Part shown: in pieces, positions 30,776 through 40,407 of the stretch | How positions within the stretch are numbered: the first letter of the stretch is position 1 | Layout of the letters: each line of letters begins with the position of its first letter | NCBI GenBank assembly: GCA_006503475.1 | Contig: RSEH01000149.1 | Span: 55,304 to 119,303 of the forward strand | Source: Stentor roeselii | Lineage: Eukaryota; Ciliophora; Heterotrichea; Heterotrichida; Stentoridae | Direction: 5' to 3' | DNA length: 64,000 nucleotides | The notes under the pieces: model-generated | Databases searched by the model: none | Told to the model about the DNA's origin: nothing | Seen by the model: only the letters and a program-made list of their open reading frames with translations | Made by a program: the position numbers and the translations under genes

Positions 30776-32290
30776 ATGGGTTGCTCTTATTGCAAATTCC
30801 AACAAAATCAAACAATCATTCAAAAACCGGGTAAAATTCCTGTTAAAATCACTCAGAACTCTCAAGAAATCGATAAGTCCCCTTTATTGAAAATCGAAGC
30901 TAGTCAGTTTGTAATGAAAAACAAACGAAAACTTACCGACAACTATTCCCTTGGTGTGAAACTCGGCGAAAACCATTCAGGAACAGTTCGAGTAGCGACT
31001 CATAAGTTGACATCACAAAAACGTGCAATAAAGACAATAGAAAAATCTTCGATATTGATAAAATCTCAGATAGACCATTACCTGACTGAACTCGAGATCT
31101 TAAAGCAAGTCGACCATCCGAATATCGTTCAACTTTTTGAGTACTTCGAAGATGAGACCAGTCTTCACCTGGTAACAGAATACGTTCCTGGAGGCAAGCT
31201 GCTAGACTACATCTATTCGAACAAGTATTATTCTGAGTACATAATTTCTGGATTCATGAGGCAGATACTCTCAGCAGTTCGATATCTTCATTCCAAGCAC
31301 ATCGTCCATCGTGACCTCAAAGCGAAAAACCTCATGCTTGACAAGAGCAACCCGGAAGGAGTTGTCAAGCTTATCAATTTCGGACAGTCGAAAATTCTTA
31401 CGTCTGATGAAAAAATCGAACAAAACATCGGAGATGTTTTGTATGTCGCACCTGAAATACTTAAAAAGGAAAATTATGATCAAAGATGTGACTTGTGGAG
31501 TTGTGGAGTCATTTTTTACTACCTGCTTAGTGGAAAGTTACCTTTTGATGGAAAAAGTGAAAAGGAAATCAGGAAAAAAGTAACTTGTGGAAAATACTCA
31601 CTTGAAGGTGTTGAGTGGGCGAATATTTCTATACAAGCTGTGAAGTTATTAGAAAAAATGCTTCAGGTTAACCCTTCTAAGAGAATAAATGCTGAACAGG
31701 CTTTAAATGACGAGTGGTTCCAGAAATTCAGTTCATATGCAAGGGTCAGTACTTACACTCAGGAGGTTTCAGTGGAAAACCTTCGAGAATTCCACCCGAA
31801 AAAGAAATTTCAACACATTGTCGCTACTTTTATCGCGAATAACTTGATTAACAAAGAAGAAAAGCTGAACCTTTATATGAGGTTCAAGGAATTGGATAAG
31901 GATAACGACGGACGCATCAGTTCTGATGAACTTTTGCAGGTTTATCATAAAATACTTGATAAACCTCTTGTTGAAGAGGAAATTCGCAAGATTATGAAAA
32001 GTGTTGACTCGAATAATTCGGGGTTTATTGATTATAGTGAGTTTTGTACTGCTTGCTCTAGGAAAGAACTGATTATTAATCAGGATAATTTGATGGCTGC
32101 TTTTCGCACTTTTGATCTGGATAATGATGGAGTCATTTCTGTTGAGGAGATTAGGGAAATTTTAGGGTGGTTCACTAGCACTGATGAGTATATTAGTGAA
32201 CTTGTTAGGCAGGTTGATGTCAATGGAGATGGAAAGATTGATGTCAAGGAGTTTACTGAGATGATGAATAATTGTTTTTGTAGGTTTTAA
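30776..32290 (+). CDS. CDPK-like kinase with altered DFG motif (probable pseudokinase)
   Basis: The 504-residue protein begins MGCSYC (predicted myristoyl/palmitoyl). The kinase domain spans about 60-315: lysine in RAIKTI, HRDLKAKN catalytic loop, NFGQS where DFG is expected, then APE-like APEIL and CDLWSCGVIF. Loss of the DFG aspartate, which binds magnesium, suggests weak or no catalysis. Four canonical EF-hands follow (DKDNDGRISSDE, DSNNSGFIDYSE, DLDNDGVISVEE, DVNGDGKIDVKE; about 375-500), so calcium binding looks intact. It could act as a calcium-gated scaffold. A canonical paralogue is at 57555. Confidence 0.88.
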   Translation: MGCSYCKFQQNQTIIQKPGKIPVKITQNSQEIDKSPLLKIEASQFVMKNKRKLTDNYSLGVKLGENHSGTVRVATHKLTSQKRAIKTIEKSSILIKSQIDHYLTELEILKQVDHPNIVQLFEYFEDETSLHLVTEYVPGGKLLDYIYSNKYYSEYIISGFMRQILSAVRYLHSKHIVHRDLKAKNLMLDKSNPEGVVKLINFGQSKILTSDEKIEQNIGDVLYVAPEILKKENYDQRCDLWSCGVIFYYLLSGKLPFDGKSEKEIRKKVTCGKYSLEGVEWANISIQAVKLLEKMLQVNPSKRINAEQALNDEWFQKFSSYARVSTYTQEVSVENLREFHPKKKFQHIVATFIANNLINKEEKLNLYMRFKELDKDNDGRISSDELLQVYHKILDKPLVEEEIRKIMKSVDSNNSGFIDYSEFCTACSRKELIINQDNLMAAFRTFDLDNDGVISVEEIREILGWFTSTDEYISELVRQVDVNGDGKIDVKEFTEMMNNCFCRF

Positions 32291-33471
32291 TGGAATTTGA
32301 ATTCTTTTGAGGAGCCTGGTTGTATTTATCTTTTTATAGTTTTAAGTCATCACTTGAAGAGATTTTCTTAGCTTGAGCTTAAAACTTTTCCGTAACTAGT
32401 ATGAATTATATAAGTTTAATTAATTGAAATTATTAATAAATTTATGAAATTTCTGGTTTTGATGAGATTTAACTAATTTAACGAGGATCTTGTATTTAAA
32501 AATTTACTTATATGAAATAAGCAGAAGCATTTGAATAGAGTAAAGAATAATATATATTTTAAGTTAGTTACAATAATGATAAATTCAATCACTTGAATCA
32601 AATCACCTTAATTCTCAGAACTTTTTATAAGAAACTGTTAAAAGAAGGCTCATGATAAAAATAAGATTTTGAAAGATTAGTTCTTGAGTAAGAGAAGAGA
32701 TTAATCTACCTTATTAAAGGGAATCGATCTTAATTAGTTAAAAATATTATTTTTACCAATAATCTGAATACATTTCAGTGATCAAAGACACATTACTCCT
32801 CAAACATCAAAAAAATCTAAGATAGAAGTTCCAGATTTATGATCAAGGTGAAGAGCTGTAGAAAGATAAAAATTGTCTTTAAAATTTTGGAGATTTATAA
32901 GGCAGCTGATAAGTCTTCTTGGATCTATGAAAGTATTACTTTTTATATAGCCACAATTTTTATAAAAAATCTCTACTAAATGATTATAATAAACGATAGA
33001 ATACAATTAAACTATGGAAGGTTACACCTTAATTTCAATAATTCACACGTATAGCCTAATGAAAAATTTAAAGAATTTGGAATAGGTAGTGTAGAGTATC
33101 CGGAAATTTCTGAAAATACAAAAAAAAAATTTATTCTTATTTTATCAATAAATTTACTTCACAAATACTTTCATCATCAACAACCATAAAATAAAAACTT
33201 ATTTCCTCTTCAATAAACATCGATTTTCTTCATCATATATAAATCCAACCAAATGATTATATTAAACCCTAGAAACTTTTTCCTAATCTCCAAGTTACCC
33301 CAACAAGAACCCAATAAATCCCCATGCTAAAAAAATCCGTTAAACCACTAAAGTGACGCACATTACCTCAAACCTCTCCATTCCCATCCTTCCAAAAAAT
33401 TCTCTATTCCAATCAGTCTCTCCTATACCTGCCAACCCTCCTCGAAATCTAGAAAAAGATATAATAAAAAA
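32291..33471. other. Long non-coding interval
   Basis: An AT-rich 1.2-kb interval between two plus-strand genes. It holds a 67-codon minus-strand open stretch (32800-33006) with protein-like composition but no ATG and a stop immediately upstream. No tRNA, repeat array or further exons were identified. It could contain an undetected small gene. Confidence 0.6.
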
Positions 33472-34620
33472 ATGAAATCTTTGCTCAACACAAAAAATCT
33501 TCTTCAAGAAGCCAACCACGAGTATCTTCCTTGCACACCATCTTGTTCCCCAACAAGCCAAGACCCAAACACATCACCAAGCCGTCTTCCTCGCGAGCCT
33601 CAAAAGTTTTCATCATCAAAACTAATTAACTTTGCATCAATCGACACATGCCACAGTTCCCTCTTCTCCTCATTTTCATATCCAAGCTCATCATCAATCA
33701 ACCCCTCAATGATCCAACACGATTCCTTCATCCAACTCGGCAAAATCAAATACATTTGCGCTCGAAGTAACATTTTAAAAGACCATTCCTTAAACAAAGT
33801 GAAAATTCTTTCTAAAATTCCAAAACCTGAGTCATTTAAAGGTACTCATTGGCCAAGCTGTTCTTTTATCGGTCTTTACTCAGGTCATTTCGGGAATTCT
33901 TGTGTTTCTTTTCTCAAGAAAAACCTTCACAAATTTATTTTGAATGACGTTTTTTTTCCTTCTGAGCCGAAAAAAGCGATTTTTAATGGTTTTCTTAAGA
34001 CTGACTCGGAATTTCTAGCGAAAGCTGAAGAAACTTGTAATTTGTCAGGCGCTTTTGCAGTAGTCGTCTTGATCATCGGAAAAAAATGTTTCGTGGCGAA
34101 TACTGGGAAAAGTCGAATTTTTATCAGTATGAAAAACGGGACTTCCCTGGTCCAGCTATCTCAGAACCACTCTGCTGAAAATCATGAGGAATCCAAAAGA
34201 ATCATTCAAAATGGAGGACAAGTTTATAAAGAATTTGTTTTAAATCATTTAGGACAAAAGGAAGAAATCGGAAACTTAAAAGTCATTCCTGGAAAAAAAG
34301 ACTTTACTAGAAGTTTTGGAGATTTTGACTGTAAAGTAGAAAATTATGGAGGAATTTCAGGAACTATCATCGCTGACCCTCATGTAAAAAGTTTTAAAAT
34401 TTCAGAGGTTTGTGATTTTTTATGTTTGACAAGTGAAGGAATTTCAGAGGAGTTTGAAGATTCAAGGATTGTGGACTGTTTATTTAAACAGCTGCCTTTT
34501 GCCCATCATTCCAATCCTTATTCAACTAGACTTGACCTTCTGTCATCCGAGCTTTTAGAGAAGTGCAGAGGAAACACGTCGATAGTAGTGATAGGACTGA
34601 GCCACATCAACTACGAATAA
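33472..34620 (+). CDS. PP2C-like protein with degenerate metal site (pseudophosphatase)
   Basis: The 382-residue protein has a PP2C fold from about residue 95: FIGLYSGHFG (normally xGVYDGHGG), SGAFAVVVLI, KCFVANTGKSRIF (normally NxGDSR), FTRSFGDF and FLCLTSEGISEE (normally SDGLWD). At three of the metal-ligand positions Asp is replaced (Ser, Lys, Glu), so catalysis is unlikely although the fold seems kept. The N-terminal 90 residues are Ser/Pro-rich and disordered-looking. Plant and apicomplexan pseudophosphatases of this kind regulate other proteins. It converges with the WDR31 gene across an 11-bp gap. Confidence 0.8.
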   Translation: MKSLLNTKNLLQEANHEYLPCTPSCSPTSQDPNTSPSRLPREPQKFSSSKLINFASIDTCHSSLFSSFSYPSSSSINPSMIQHDSFIQLGKIKYICARSNILKDHSLNKVKILSKIPKPESFKGTHWPSCSFIGLYSGHFGNSCVSFLKKNLHKFILNDVFFPSEPKKAIFNGFLKTDSEFLAKAEETCNLSGAFAVVVLIIGKKCFVANTGKSRIFISMKNGTSLVQLSQNHSAENHEESKRIIQNGGQVYKEFVLNHLGQKEEIGNLKVIPGKKDFTRSFGDFDCKVENYGGISGTIIADPHVKSFKISEVCDFLCLTSEGISEEFEDSRIVDCLFKQLPFAHHSNPYSTRLDLLSSELLEKCRGNTSIVVIGLSHINYE

Positions 34621-34631
34621 ATTAATTTACA

Positions 34632-35561
34632 TTAAATCTCGTTCTTAAGGGGGTTTACATTAAAAAACAAAACTTTCGGCTCCAAGTTGCCAGCAAGAAT
34701 CCCTTCTTTAAACTTATCCATCACAACAAACGGAGTTTCTTTGACATGATTCCAGACATCAGTGACAGTCCCATCGCATTTCATCAAAAAAATTTTCCCA
34801 TCTTTTCCCGCACTGACGATTTTTTCACTGCAGAACTTGACAGCTTCAACACTTTGCCCATGATTTTTCGAGTTAACAACCATTTCTTTTTTCCTCAAAT
34901 CCCAAACCTTGACCTCTCCGCCGTCACCGCTGCACCCTCGATGGCCGGTGACGACCAAATCGTCATTAACATCGCAACAAGTGGCGAAATTATCCCCAAC
35001 ATGTAAAACAGCTGATTTCCAGATTTGTTTTTCACGAATGTCCCAAATTCTAAGCCTTAAGTCTTCACTTGTTTGAACTGCAGTGTTGTCGTCTTTCCAT
35101 TGCAAAGAAGTGACAACGTTCCAGTTGATAAGGTTTCGGTTCAGTTCAGCTTCGCCGAAAACATCCCAAAGTCGAACGGTCCAATCGGCACTGCCTGAAA
35201 GGAGAAAGTTGTTGTTGAGGCTTACTGAATTCACTACTTTTTCATGACCTGTCAGCCTTGACTGTGACTTGAAGTTGTAGGAAAAAATCTCGATTTCTTT
35301 GTTGCAGGCTACGAGGTAGTTTGTGTCAAGGCTCAGGCTTCGGATACGAAATGGCAAATCAATTGAAGAAGAAAGTGAAAAGTCAAGGTATAGAGAAAGG
35401 GAGGACTCTTGGCTTAGAAGCCAGTTATCGTTCTTTGACTTCAGGCCTGATATGAAATCACCTGACTTTAAAGATATTGAATCTACTCGGTGAGTAGGGA
35501 TGTCTTCTGACTCTTCGTATTTACGCCGCTCGGGTTTGAACAATGGAAAACAAATTCCCAT
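34632..35561 (-). CDS. WDR31: WDR31-like WD40 protein with myristoylation signal
   Basis: The 309-residue protein begins MGICFP, which fits myristoylation and palmitoylation. WD40 repeats span about 95-300. The blade NVVTSLQWKDDNTAVQTSED followed by LRLRIWDIR, and the loop GCSGDGGEVKVWDLR, closely resemble vertebrate WDR31, which also has a Met-Gly start and works with the BBSome/IFT at cilia. Assignment is by motif, not by search. It is shorter than human WDR31 mainly at the N-terminus. Confidence 0.72.
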   Translation of the reverse strand: MGICFPLFKPERRKYEESEDIPTHRVDSISLKSGDFISGLKSKNDNWLLSQESSLSLYLDFSLSSSIDLPFRIRSLSLDTNYLVACNKEIEIFSYNFKSQSRLTGHEKVVNSVSLNNNFLLSGSADWTVRLWDVFGEAELNRNLINWNVVTSLQWKDDNTAVQTSEDLRLRIWDIREKQIWKSAVLHVGDNFATCCDVNDDLVVTGHRGCSGDGGEVKVWDLRKKEMVVNSKNHGQSVEAVKFCSEKIVSAGKDGKIFLMKCDGTVTDVWNHVKETPFVVMDKFKEGILAGNLEPKVLFFNVNPLKNEI

Positions 35562-35962
35562 TAATTTTATGTGAAGGGAAAATTAGAGCTGATGGTCAAT
35601 TGACTTGGGATTGAAATAGCCTCTGAATGGAAATATTTAACAAAAATAGAAAATGTTTTAATTGTCAAGTTCGGTCTTAAGAGTTTGGATTTTTTTTAGG
35701 TGGTTTTACTCAGGGTGTTAAGTATCGATGAAAGTGAGGTGAAAGAATGAGATTTTTTGTGAAAATAGAAGAATTTCTAGTTTTTCTGAGGATCATATTG
35801 AATAGTTCTAGTTTGGTGTAGAAATCAAGGGTTTTTAGTTAGCTATGAACTTTCTGCTTGATTTACATTAGATCGCCCAAATATTTGAAATCTGAAATTT
35901 TACTGATTAAATAGTCAGTAGATATTGTAATATATACACCATACAATTTTATAATATTAATA
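35562..35962. other. Non-coding interval
   Basis: A divergent 400-bp spacer between WDR31 and the zinc-finger gene. It contains AT-rich stretches with an ATATATTGTAATATATAC-like run near 35920. No gene was seen. Confidence 0.6.
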
Positions 35963-36373
35963 ATGAAACACTTCTACTCTGAAGACCCTTGCCTTGCTGG
36001 TGTTGATACAGGAGACCAGTTCAATTTTAAGTGCAGGTATTGTAAAAGGAACTTGTCTTCAAGGCAAAATCTGAGAGAACATGTTTTTATTCATACAGGC
36101 GAAAGACCTTACGTCTGTAACGAACCTGGCTGCGGCCTTAGTTTCAGACAAGGAAGTCTCTTTTCCATCCATCGAAAAGTGCATAGTAAAGAAAAACCTG
36201 AGGTAAAAGTAGGAAAAAAACATTTTGAAGTACAGTACAGATACCCTAAACTATCGAGTCTCATAAATGCAACGTATAATAATATTCACTTTCAATTACA
36301 AGACTTCGAAAAGGAGGACTGGATTGAAAAGATTGGATCTGATTCATTTAGTTTCATTCGGGATTTTCTATAG
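35963..36373 (+). CDS. Two-finger C2H2 zinc-finger protein
   Basis: The 136-residue protein carries two C2H2 fingers at about 24-80: CRYCKRN...H...H, the linker HTGERPY, then CNEPGCG...H...H. The linker is the classic TFIIIA-type joint, so sequence-specific DNA binding is likely. The rest has no recognised domain. It is a candidate transcription factor; its target is unknown. Upstream 'ATTAATAATG' matches the start context seen at many genes here. Confidence 0.82.
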   Translation: MKHFYSEDPCLAGVDTGDQFNFKCRYCKRNLSSRQNLREHVFIHTGERPYVCNEPGCGLSFRQGSLFSIHRKVHSKEKPEVKVGKKHFEVQYRYPKLSSLINATYNNIHFQLQDFEKEDWIEKIGSDSFSFIRDFL

Positions 36374-36541
36374 AGTATAGTAAATTAAGTAGATATAAGG
36401 TGGATGTTTGGAAATTTCAGAAATAAATAATTTCGTAAACTGAATGGTTATTATAGATTTTTAAGAAAATGATGAAGTGCGTAATGGGTACTTGAATTGA
36501 AAGTAATGAGATATTTATTATAAAGTGGTGGAGATGTTATA

Positions 36542-37189
36542 ATGGATTCTCCTGGAAAATATGTCTTTATTGTGAGACATGGACAGAGAGGGGATGTTGT
36601 CCATCCTGATATGAGAAACCCTTACCCAGTCCCTTTAGATGCATCTTTGACTGAACTTGGAAAGGTTCAATCTGCAAGGACTTGTAAATTGATTGAGTGC
36701 ATTACAAAATCTTCGAATTGCACAATTGTTACTTCTCCTTTCTTAGGATGTGTTGAGACTTCTCTTGCGATAAAAACTGGATTAACTCCTATAATTGACT
36801 GGCATTTTTGTGATTTTCTTCATATTCTGGCCTACCCGATGAATATTTCAGAAGAGATTACTTGTAAATCTTCATGGTTTCAATCAAAATTTGGAGATTT
36901 CGAGATTCTAGGAGAAGCTCCAGACTACCCAGAAGACTATTCTTCAATGAAAACCCGAGTGCTTGAAGGTTTTCAACACTGGATCAATCACTTCGAGACC
37001 GACACTCTCGTGATAGTGACTCATTTGATGCCATTGGAGATTCTGAGTCAATTTATGAAAGAAGATGAAAATATAAGACTAACAGATGACGGTTTCTGCT
37101 GTGTTACCATCGCGAAGCTAGAGAATGGCAGTTTTCAATGTTTTGTCGTTGCTGACCATACACATGCCCCTCAGTATATAAAGAATTAA
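36542..37189 (+). CDS. Histidine phosphatase (phosphoglycerate mutase-like) superfamily protein
   Basis: The 215-residue protein begins with VFIVRHGQRGD, the RHG active-site motif (about 8-18). The second histidine is seen in VIVTHLMPLE (about 158-167). In the segment TSPFLGCVETS (about 61-71) a Gly replaces the arginine usually found in the family (SPxxR), so activity is uncertain. The overall arrangement is closest to UBASH3/Sts-like phosphatases. No membrane helix. The PIG-U gene starts 5 bp after its stop codon on the same strand. Confidence 0.75.
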   Translation: MDSPGKYVFIVRHGQRGDVVHPDMRNPYPVPLDASLTELGKVQSARTCKLIECITKSSNCTIVTSPFLGCVETSLAIKTGLTPIIDWHFCDFLHILAYPMNISEEITCKSSWFQSKFGDFEILGEAPDYPEDYSSMKTRVLEGFQHWINHFETDTLVIVTHLMPLEILSQFMKEDENIRLTDDGFCCVTIAKLENGSFQCFVVADHTHAPQYIKN

Positions 37190-37194
37190 TATAA

Positions 37195-38397
37195 ATGGAA
37201 AGAACTGCAGCAATTCTTGGCTTTACTTTAAAAGTCGCTGGGTTCTTTTTAGGATTAAGACCTGAGGCCAGGTACTTAGACTCGCCTTTTACATCTTTGA
37301 AGAGTTTAAACGAGGGAAAAGCTTATGTTTCAAATGGCTTTTCACCTTATTTCGAAGGGTCTCCAGTGCACTCTCCACCTTTGGTTCTTTACTTTTACAT
37401 ATACGTGCCAAGAGAAGTGTTTTTTTTTGCTTTAGCTTTTATAGAACTGCACTCAGGGTACTTGATTATGCGAGTAACACGTTCAAATCTTGCCTTTTTG
37501 CTTTTATATCTCAACCCTTTCGCCTTTTACATGATTTTTAACCTTTCAACGTCAATTCTCAATGTTTGGGCGATGTTGCTTTTTGTTTATTTTACAATTG
37601 AACAAAAGGTAAAAAGTGCAGGTTTTTCTCTTTCATTATTATTTTACCTAGACCCAAGTGCAGGTATTTTATCAAGTCTCTGGTTTTTCAAGCACAAGAC
37701 ATTGAACCCTTATTGGTTTACTTTTTTTTTCCTGATTCTTCTAAAGATCTTCAGTGATTTTCTAACAACTACAATTTCAGGTGCTTCAATTCAAAACTGG
37801 GTAATTTCGAAATAGATTTCAAGTTGCCAGTCATCCTCATTTTTCCTAACCGACGTGCATCCGAGCACAGGTCTTCGTTGGTACCTGATGTTAGAAATGT
37901 TTAAAAAGTATCACAAAATGTACTCCGTGATGATCGCCGTGCACACCTGGGTCTACATCTACCCCTTAACGTCAATCCTGTCAAAATTCAGCCGTCATTC
38001 AAGATACTCTTTAACACCCGAGCTGTATCTTTCAATCCTCTTCAGCATCATCTTCATAAACCACCCACATCCAACATTTTATGAATACTTCTTGACAGTC
38101 GCCTTGTTTCTTCCACACAAATCGCTGATACTTCAGGTAAAAGCTGGATTTTTCACTATCTGCTCATGGATCATTGGAAATGTCTTGTCTGCTTTCATGT
38201 GGACTGTCTGGACTGAGAGGATGGGCGGAAATGCGAACTTTTTTTACTTTCAAACTATTTTCACGAATTTGGTGGCGATTGGGTTTGTTGTTGCTTTGTT
38301 GTATCAAATTGTGGAAATGACGAACAAGTTTAAAATTAAATGTCTTTGTAGTGAAATTATTCAAGGAGTTTTGGAAGGACTAGATAAGAATTATTAA
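37195..38397 (+). CDS. PIGU: PIG-U, GPI-transamidase subunit
   Basis: Exons 37195-37800 and 37816-38397 give 395 residues. PIG-U is a multi-pass ER membrane subunit of the GPI transamidase. Matches to the family include SPFTSLKSLNEG near the N-terminus, SPYFEGSPVHSPPLVLYFY and, across the intron, HPSTGLRWYLMLEMFKK, which corresponds to the conserved PNIGLFWYFFAEMF region. About eight to ten hydrophobic helices are visible. Human PIG-U is 435 residues. The stop codon overlaps that of the convergent gene on the other strand. Confidence 0.88.
37801..37815 (+). other. 15-nt intron of PIGU
   Basis: GTAATTTCGAAATAG, phase 0, with A at position 10. Removing it eliminates an in-frame TAG and rejoins the two conserved halves of the protein. 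Confidence 0.88.
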
Positions 38398-38912
38398 ATA
38401 TGAGTTGAGGTTTTGGGTATTTTGAAAAAAGATTGAATCACTTTTCCCATGTTTTTTTCTAATTGAAGTAAATCGTCGAAGTGCTCGTTGTTTTTTAAGA
38501 ACCATTGAAGGAAGTCTTGAAGGGTTGGGACTTTTTCTTCAGATTTTGACTCTTTTGAGAATAAGCTGATGTACTCGATTCCACTAATCTCTAAATCATC
38601 TTCATCTGATTCAATAAAAGTACTAATCTCGACACGAAACTTCCCATTAGACTTATACTTGACATGAACAACCAAACTTTTCCCCTTTCTATGAAAAATG
38701 AGTCTCACATTGGAATGTTTGCTTCTGCGCCTAATAACCTGAAGACTACTAACTTTAAACCCACAGAAATCTTCAGCGAGTTCCTCAATGGTAACACCCT
38801 GAGCAATCCCAGAGTAGTCATAAATAGTAACATCATCTTGAACAATTTTCTTTCTTTCTTCAACATTTCTGTATTCTTCAGTTTCTTTTCTGCAGCAGCA
38901 AATGCTTCCCAT
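38394..38912 (-). CDS. Small probable acylated protein (MGSICCC N-terminus)
   Basis: The 172-residue protein starts MGSICCCRKE, suited for N-myristoylation with three adjacent cysteines for palmitoylation. The family is not recognised. The middle section is beta-rich (FRVEISTFIESDEDDLEISG), reminiscent of a small sandwich or PH-like fold, but no diagnostic motif is present. The tail is helical. Its TAA stop overlaps the TAA of PIG-U on the other strand within the palindrome TTAA. Confidence 0.65.
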   Translation of the reverse strand: MGSICCCRKETEEYRNVEERKKIVQDDVTIYDYSGIAQGVTIEELAEDFCGFKVSSLQVIRRRSKHSNVRLIFHRKGKSLVVHVKYKSNGKFRVEISTFIESDEDDLEISGIEYISLFSKESKSEEKVPTLQDFLQWFLKNNEHFDDLLQLEKNMGKVIQSFFKIPKTSTHI

Positions 38913-38926
38913 TTATTATCAGGATA

Positions 38927-39637
38927 TTAAATACTCATTTTGCACATTGGACACAAACAACTAGATTCAAGCCACTGGTCGATGCACCTTTTATGAAACT
39001 GATGAAGACAAGGAAGTGTTTTAACTCTTTTTTTTTCTTTGATGTTAGACAAACAGATAACACATGTCAACTGAATTTTTCCATCAAATCTAGAAACCGG
39101 AAGGTTTTTAGCGACTTCTGGCTTTGGATGCTGCAGAGGTGGACGAGACGGGAAACTAACTCTTCTTAATTCCATGCCTCGATTAGGCAGGATATTTTCA
39201 GGGTTGCGATCATGGAAAATCTCGATAATTCTCAGTCGATTTCGGTATTGAGCCCTAATTCTTAATGCAGAGCTCGAATGGTTACTACTTTCTCGTTGTT
39301 GTCTCCGGCCAATATCATCTCGACTACCCCTTCTTGGTCTAGACTCATGAAGATCAACTGGGTTTGATGCGATTTCATGGGCGAGGATATGGTCAGAGAG
39401 CTGATTTGAAGGAAATGCACTTTGACAATGAGGACAAATTGATGTGTCTGGCTCTTGTGATAAGATGTTTTGAAGAATTTCGCATTTTTCTTGGTGACGG
39501 ACTGATTTGTATAGTTTTATCTTCTTTTTGCAGAATTCACATCGGACTTTCTTTTTGCATTTGTGATTTGCTATACCGTGCTTTGTCTCGTGGTTGCTAT
39601 TTTAAGATTACCAGTCGGGACACACTTCTCTTTGCAT
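38927..39637 (-). CDS. RING-H2 protein with N-terminal zinc fingers
   Basis: Two exons (39612-39637 and 38927-39596) give 231 residues. The N-terminal third has three Cys-rich fingers in order: CPDC...H...H...C, CEFC...H...C and CPHCQSAF...H...H (about 6-85). A Ser/Arg-rich spacer follows. The C-terminal RING-H2 finger (about 190-229) is CVIC...CLHQFHKRC...CPMC. It probably acts as an E3 ubiquitin ligase. A frame-only search finds the last 82 codons and loses the fingers. Its ATG follows TTATAA, and a Rab-like gene starts 77 bp away on the other strand. Confidence 0.85.
39597..39611 (-). other. 15-nt intron in the RING-H2 gene
   Basis: Read on the minus strand: GTAATCTTAAAATAG, phase 2, with A at position 10. 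It leaves a 26-nt first exon (M Q R E V C P D and two bases) and restores the first CxxC pair as C-P-D-C. Confidence 0.82.
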
Positions 39638-39714
39638 TTATAAATGGAGAGATTTGGGCATCGGTTAAAAGATTAATACGGATGACTTGTTTGATTACTT
39701 GGGTTCCAATAATA

Positions 39715-40323
39715 ATGGCTGAGAGGAACTCGGTTTTAAGTCTTGAACTGCTTACTTTGAAGATTCTTATTCTTGGGGATCAGGCTGTTGGGAAAACAGC
39801 TCTTTTGATGAGATACACTAAAGATCAGTTTTATGATAAGGTAACCTCAACTCTTGGAGTAGACTTCAAACAAAAAGAAATCACCAGAGGCCACCTAAAC
39901 TTCATAGTGCAGATCTGGGACAGTGCAGGTCAAGAGCGCTTCAGAAGTGTAACAAAAACATATTACAAAAGAGCCTCAGGCATAATCATCGCATACGATT
40001 CATGCAACCTTCAATCTTTTCTCAACATAAAAACTTGGATCTCCGATATAGTCTCAGAGTTAGGCAACAACGTTCCAATCGTCTTGGCTTCAACAAAATG
40101 CGATTCTTCAAACGGTGTCGTTGGAGAACATCAAGAAAAAGAACTGGAGAAAGAATCAGGTCTTAAAATTTTCAAGACAAGTTCAAAGTCATCTGAAGGG
40201 GTTTGTGAGTTGTTTGACTTTATTATTGATAAATGCATTCATGGCAAAGGATTAAGCTGTAGGACTGGCTCGATGGTCAGTTATAATCTTGTTAAGAAGA
40301 AAAAATGCTGTCGAGGAGGGTAA
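39715..40323 (+). CDS. Rab-like small GTPase
   Basis: The 202-residue protein starts MAERNSV. An open frame extends upstream of it but overlaps the RING-H2 gene and has no Rab features, so 39715 is chosen. GTPase motifs: GDQAVGKT (about 20-27), STLGVDFKQKE, WDSAGQERFRS, and a G4 that reads TKCD rather than NKxD. The C-terminus KKKKCCRGG carries a Rab-type double cysteine for geranylgeranylation. It probably controls vesicle traffic. The WDTAGQE threonine is Ser here and the G4 Asn is replaced, so nucleotide preference may be affected. Confidence 0.85.
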   Translation: MAERNSVLSLELLTLKILILGDQAVGKTALLMRYTKDQFYDKVTSTLGVDFKQKEITRGHLNFIVQIWDSAGQERFRSVTKTYYKRASGIIIAYDSCNLQSFLNIKTWISDIVSELGNNVPIVLASTKCDSSNGVVGEHQEKELEKESGLKIFKTSSKSSEGVCELFDFIIDKCIHGKGLSCRTGSMVSYNLVKKKKCCRGG

Positions 40324-40407
40324 TTTTTGCAGATGCAGAAGAAAATAACGTTAAAATTTTAGATATTTTTTAACTATTACGAAAAACTAGATTCTCACTT
40401 TTGATTA

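Noticed and set aside
32800-33006. 67-codon minus-strand open stretch
   Set aside because: Protein-like text but no ATG, a stop directly upstream and no splice solution; kept only as a note in the interval entry.
39364-39714. Upstream extension of the Rab open frame
   Set aside because: It overlaps the RING-H2 coding region on the other strand, and the Rab fold begins only after 39715.
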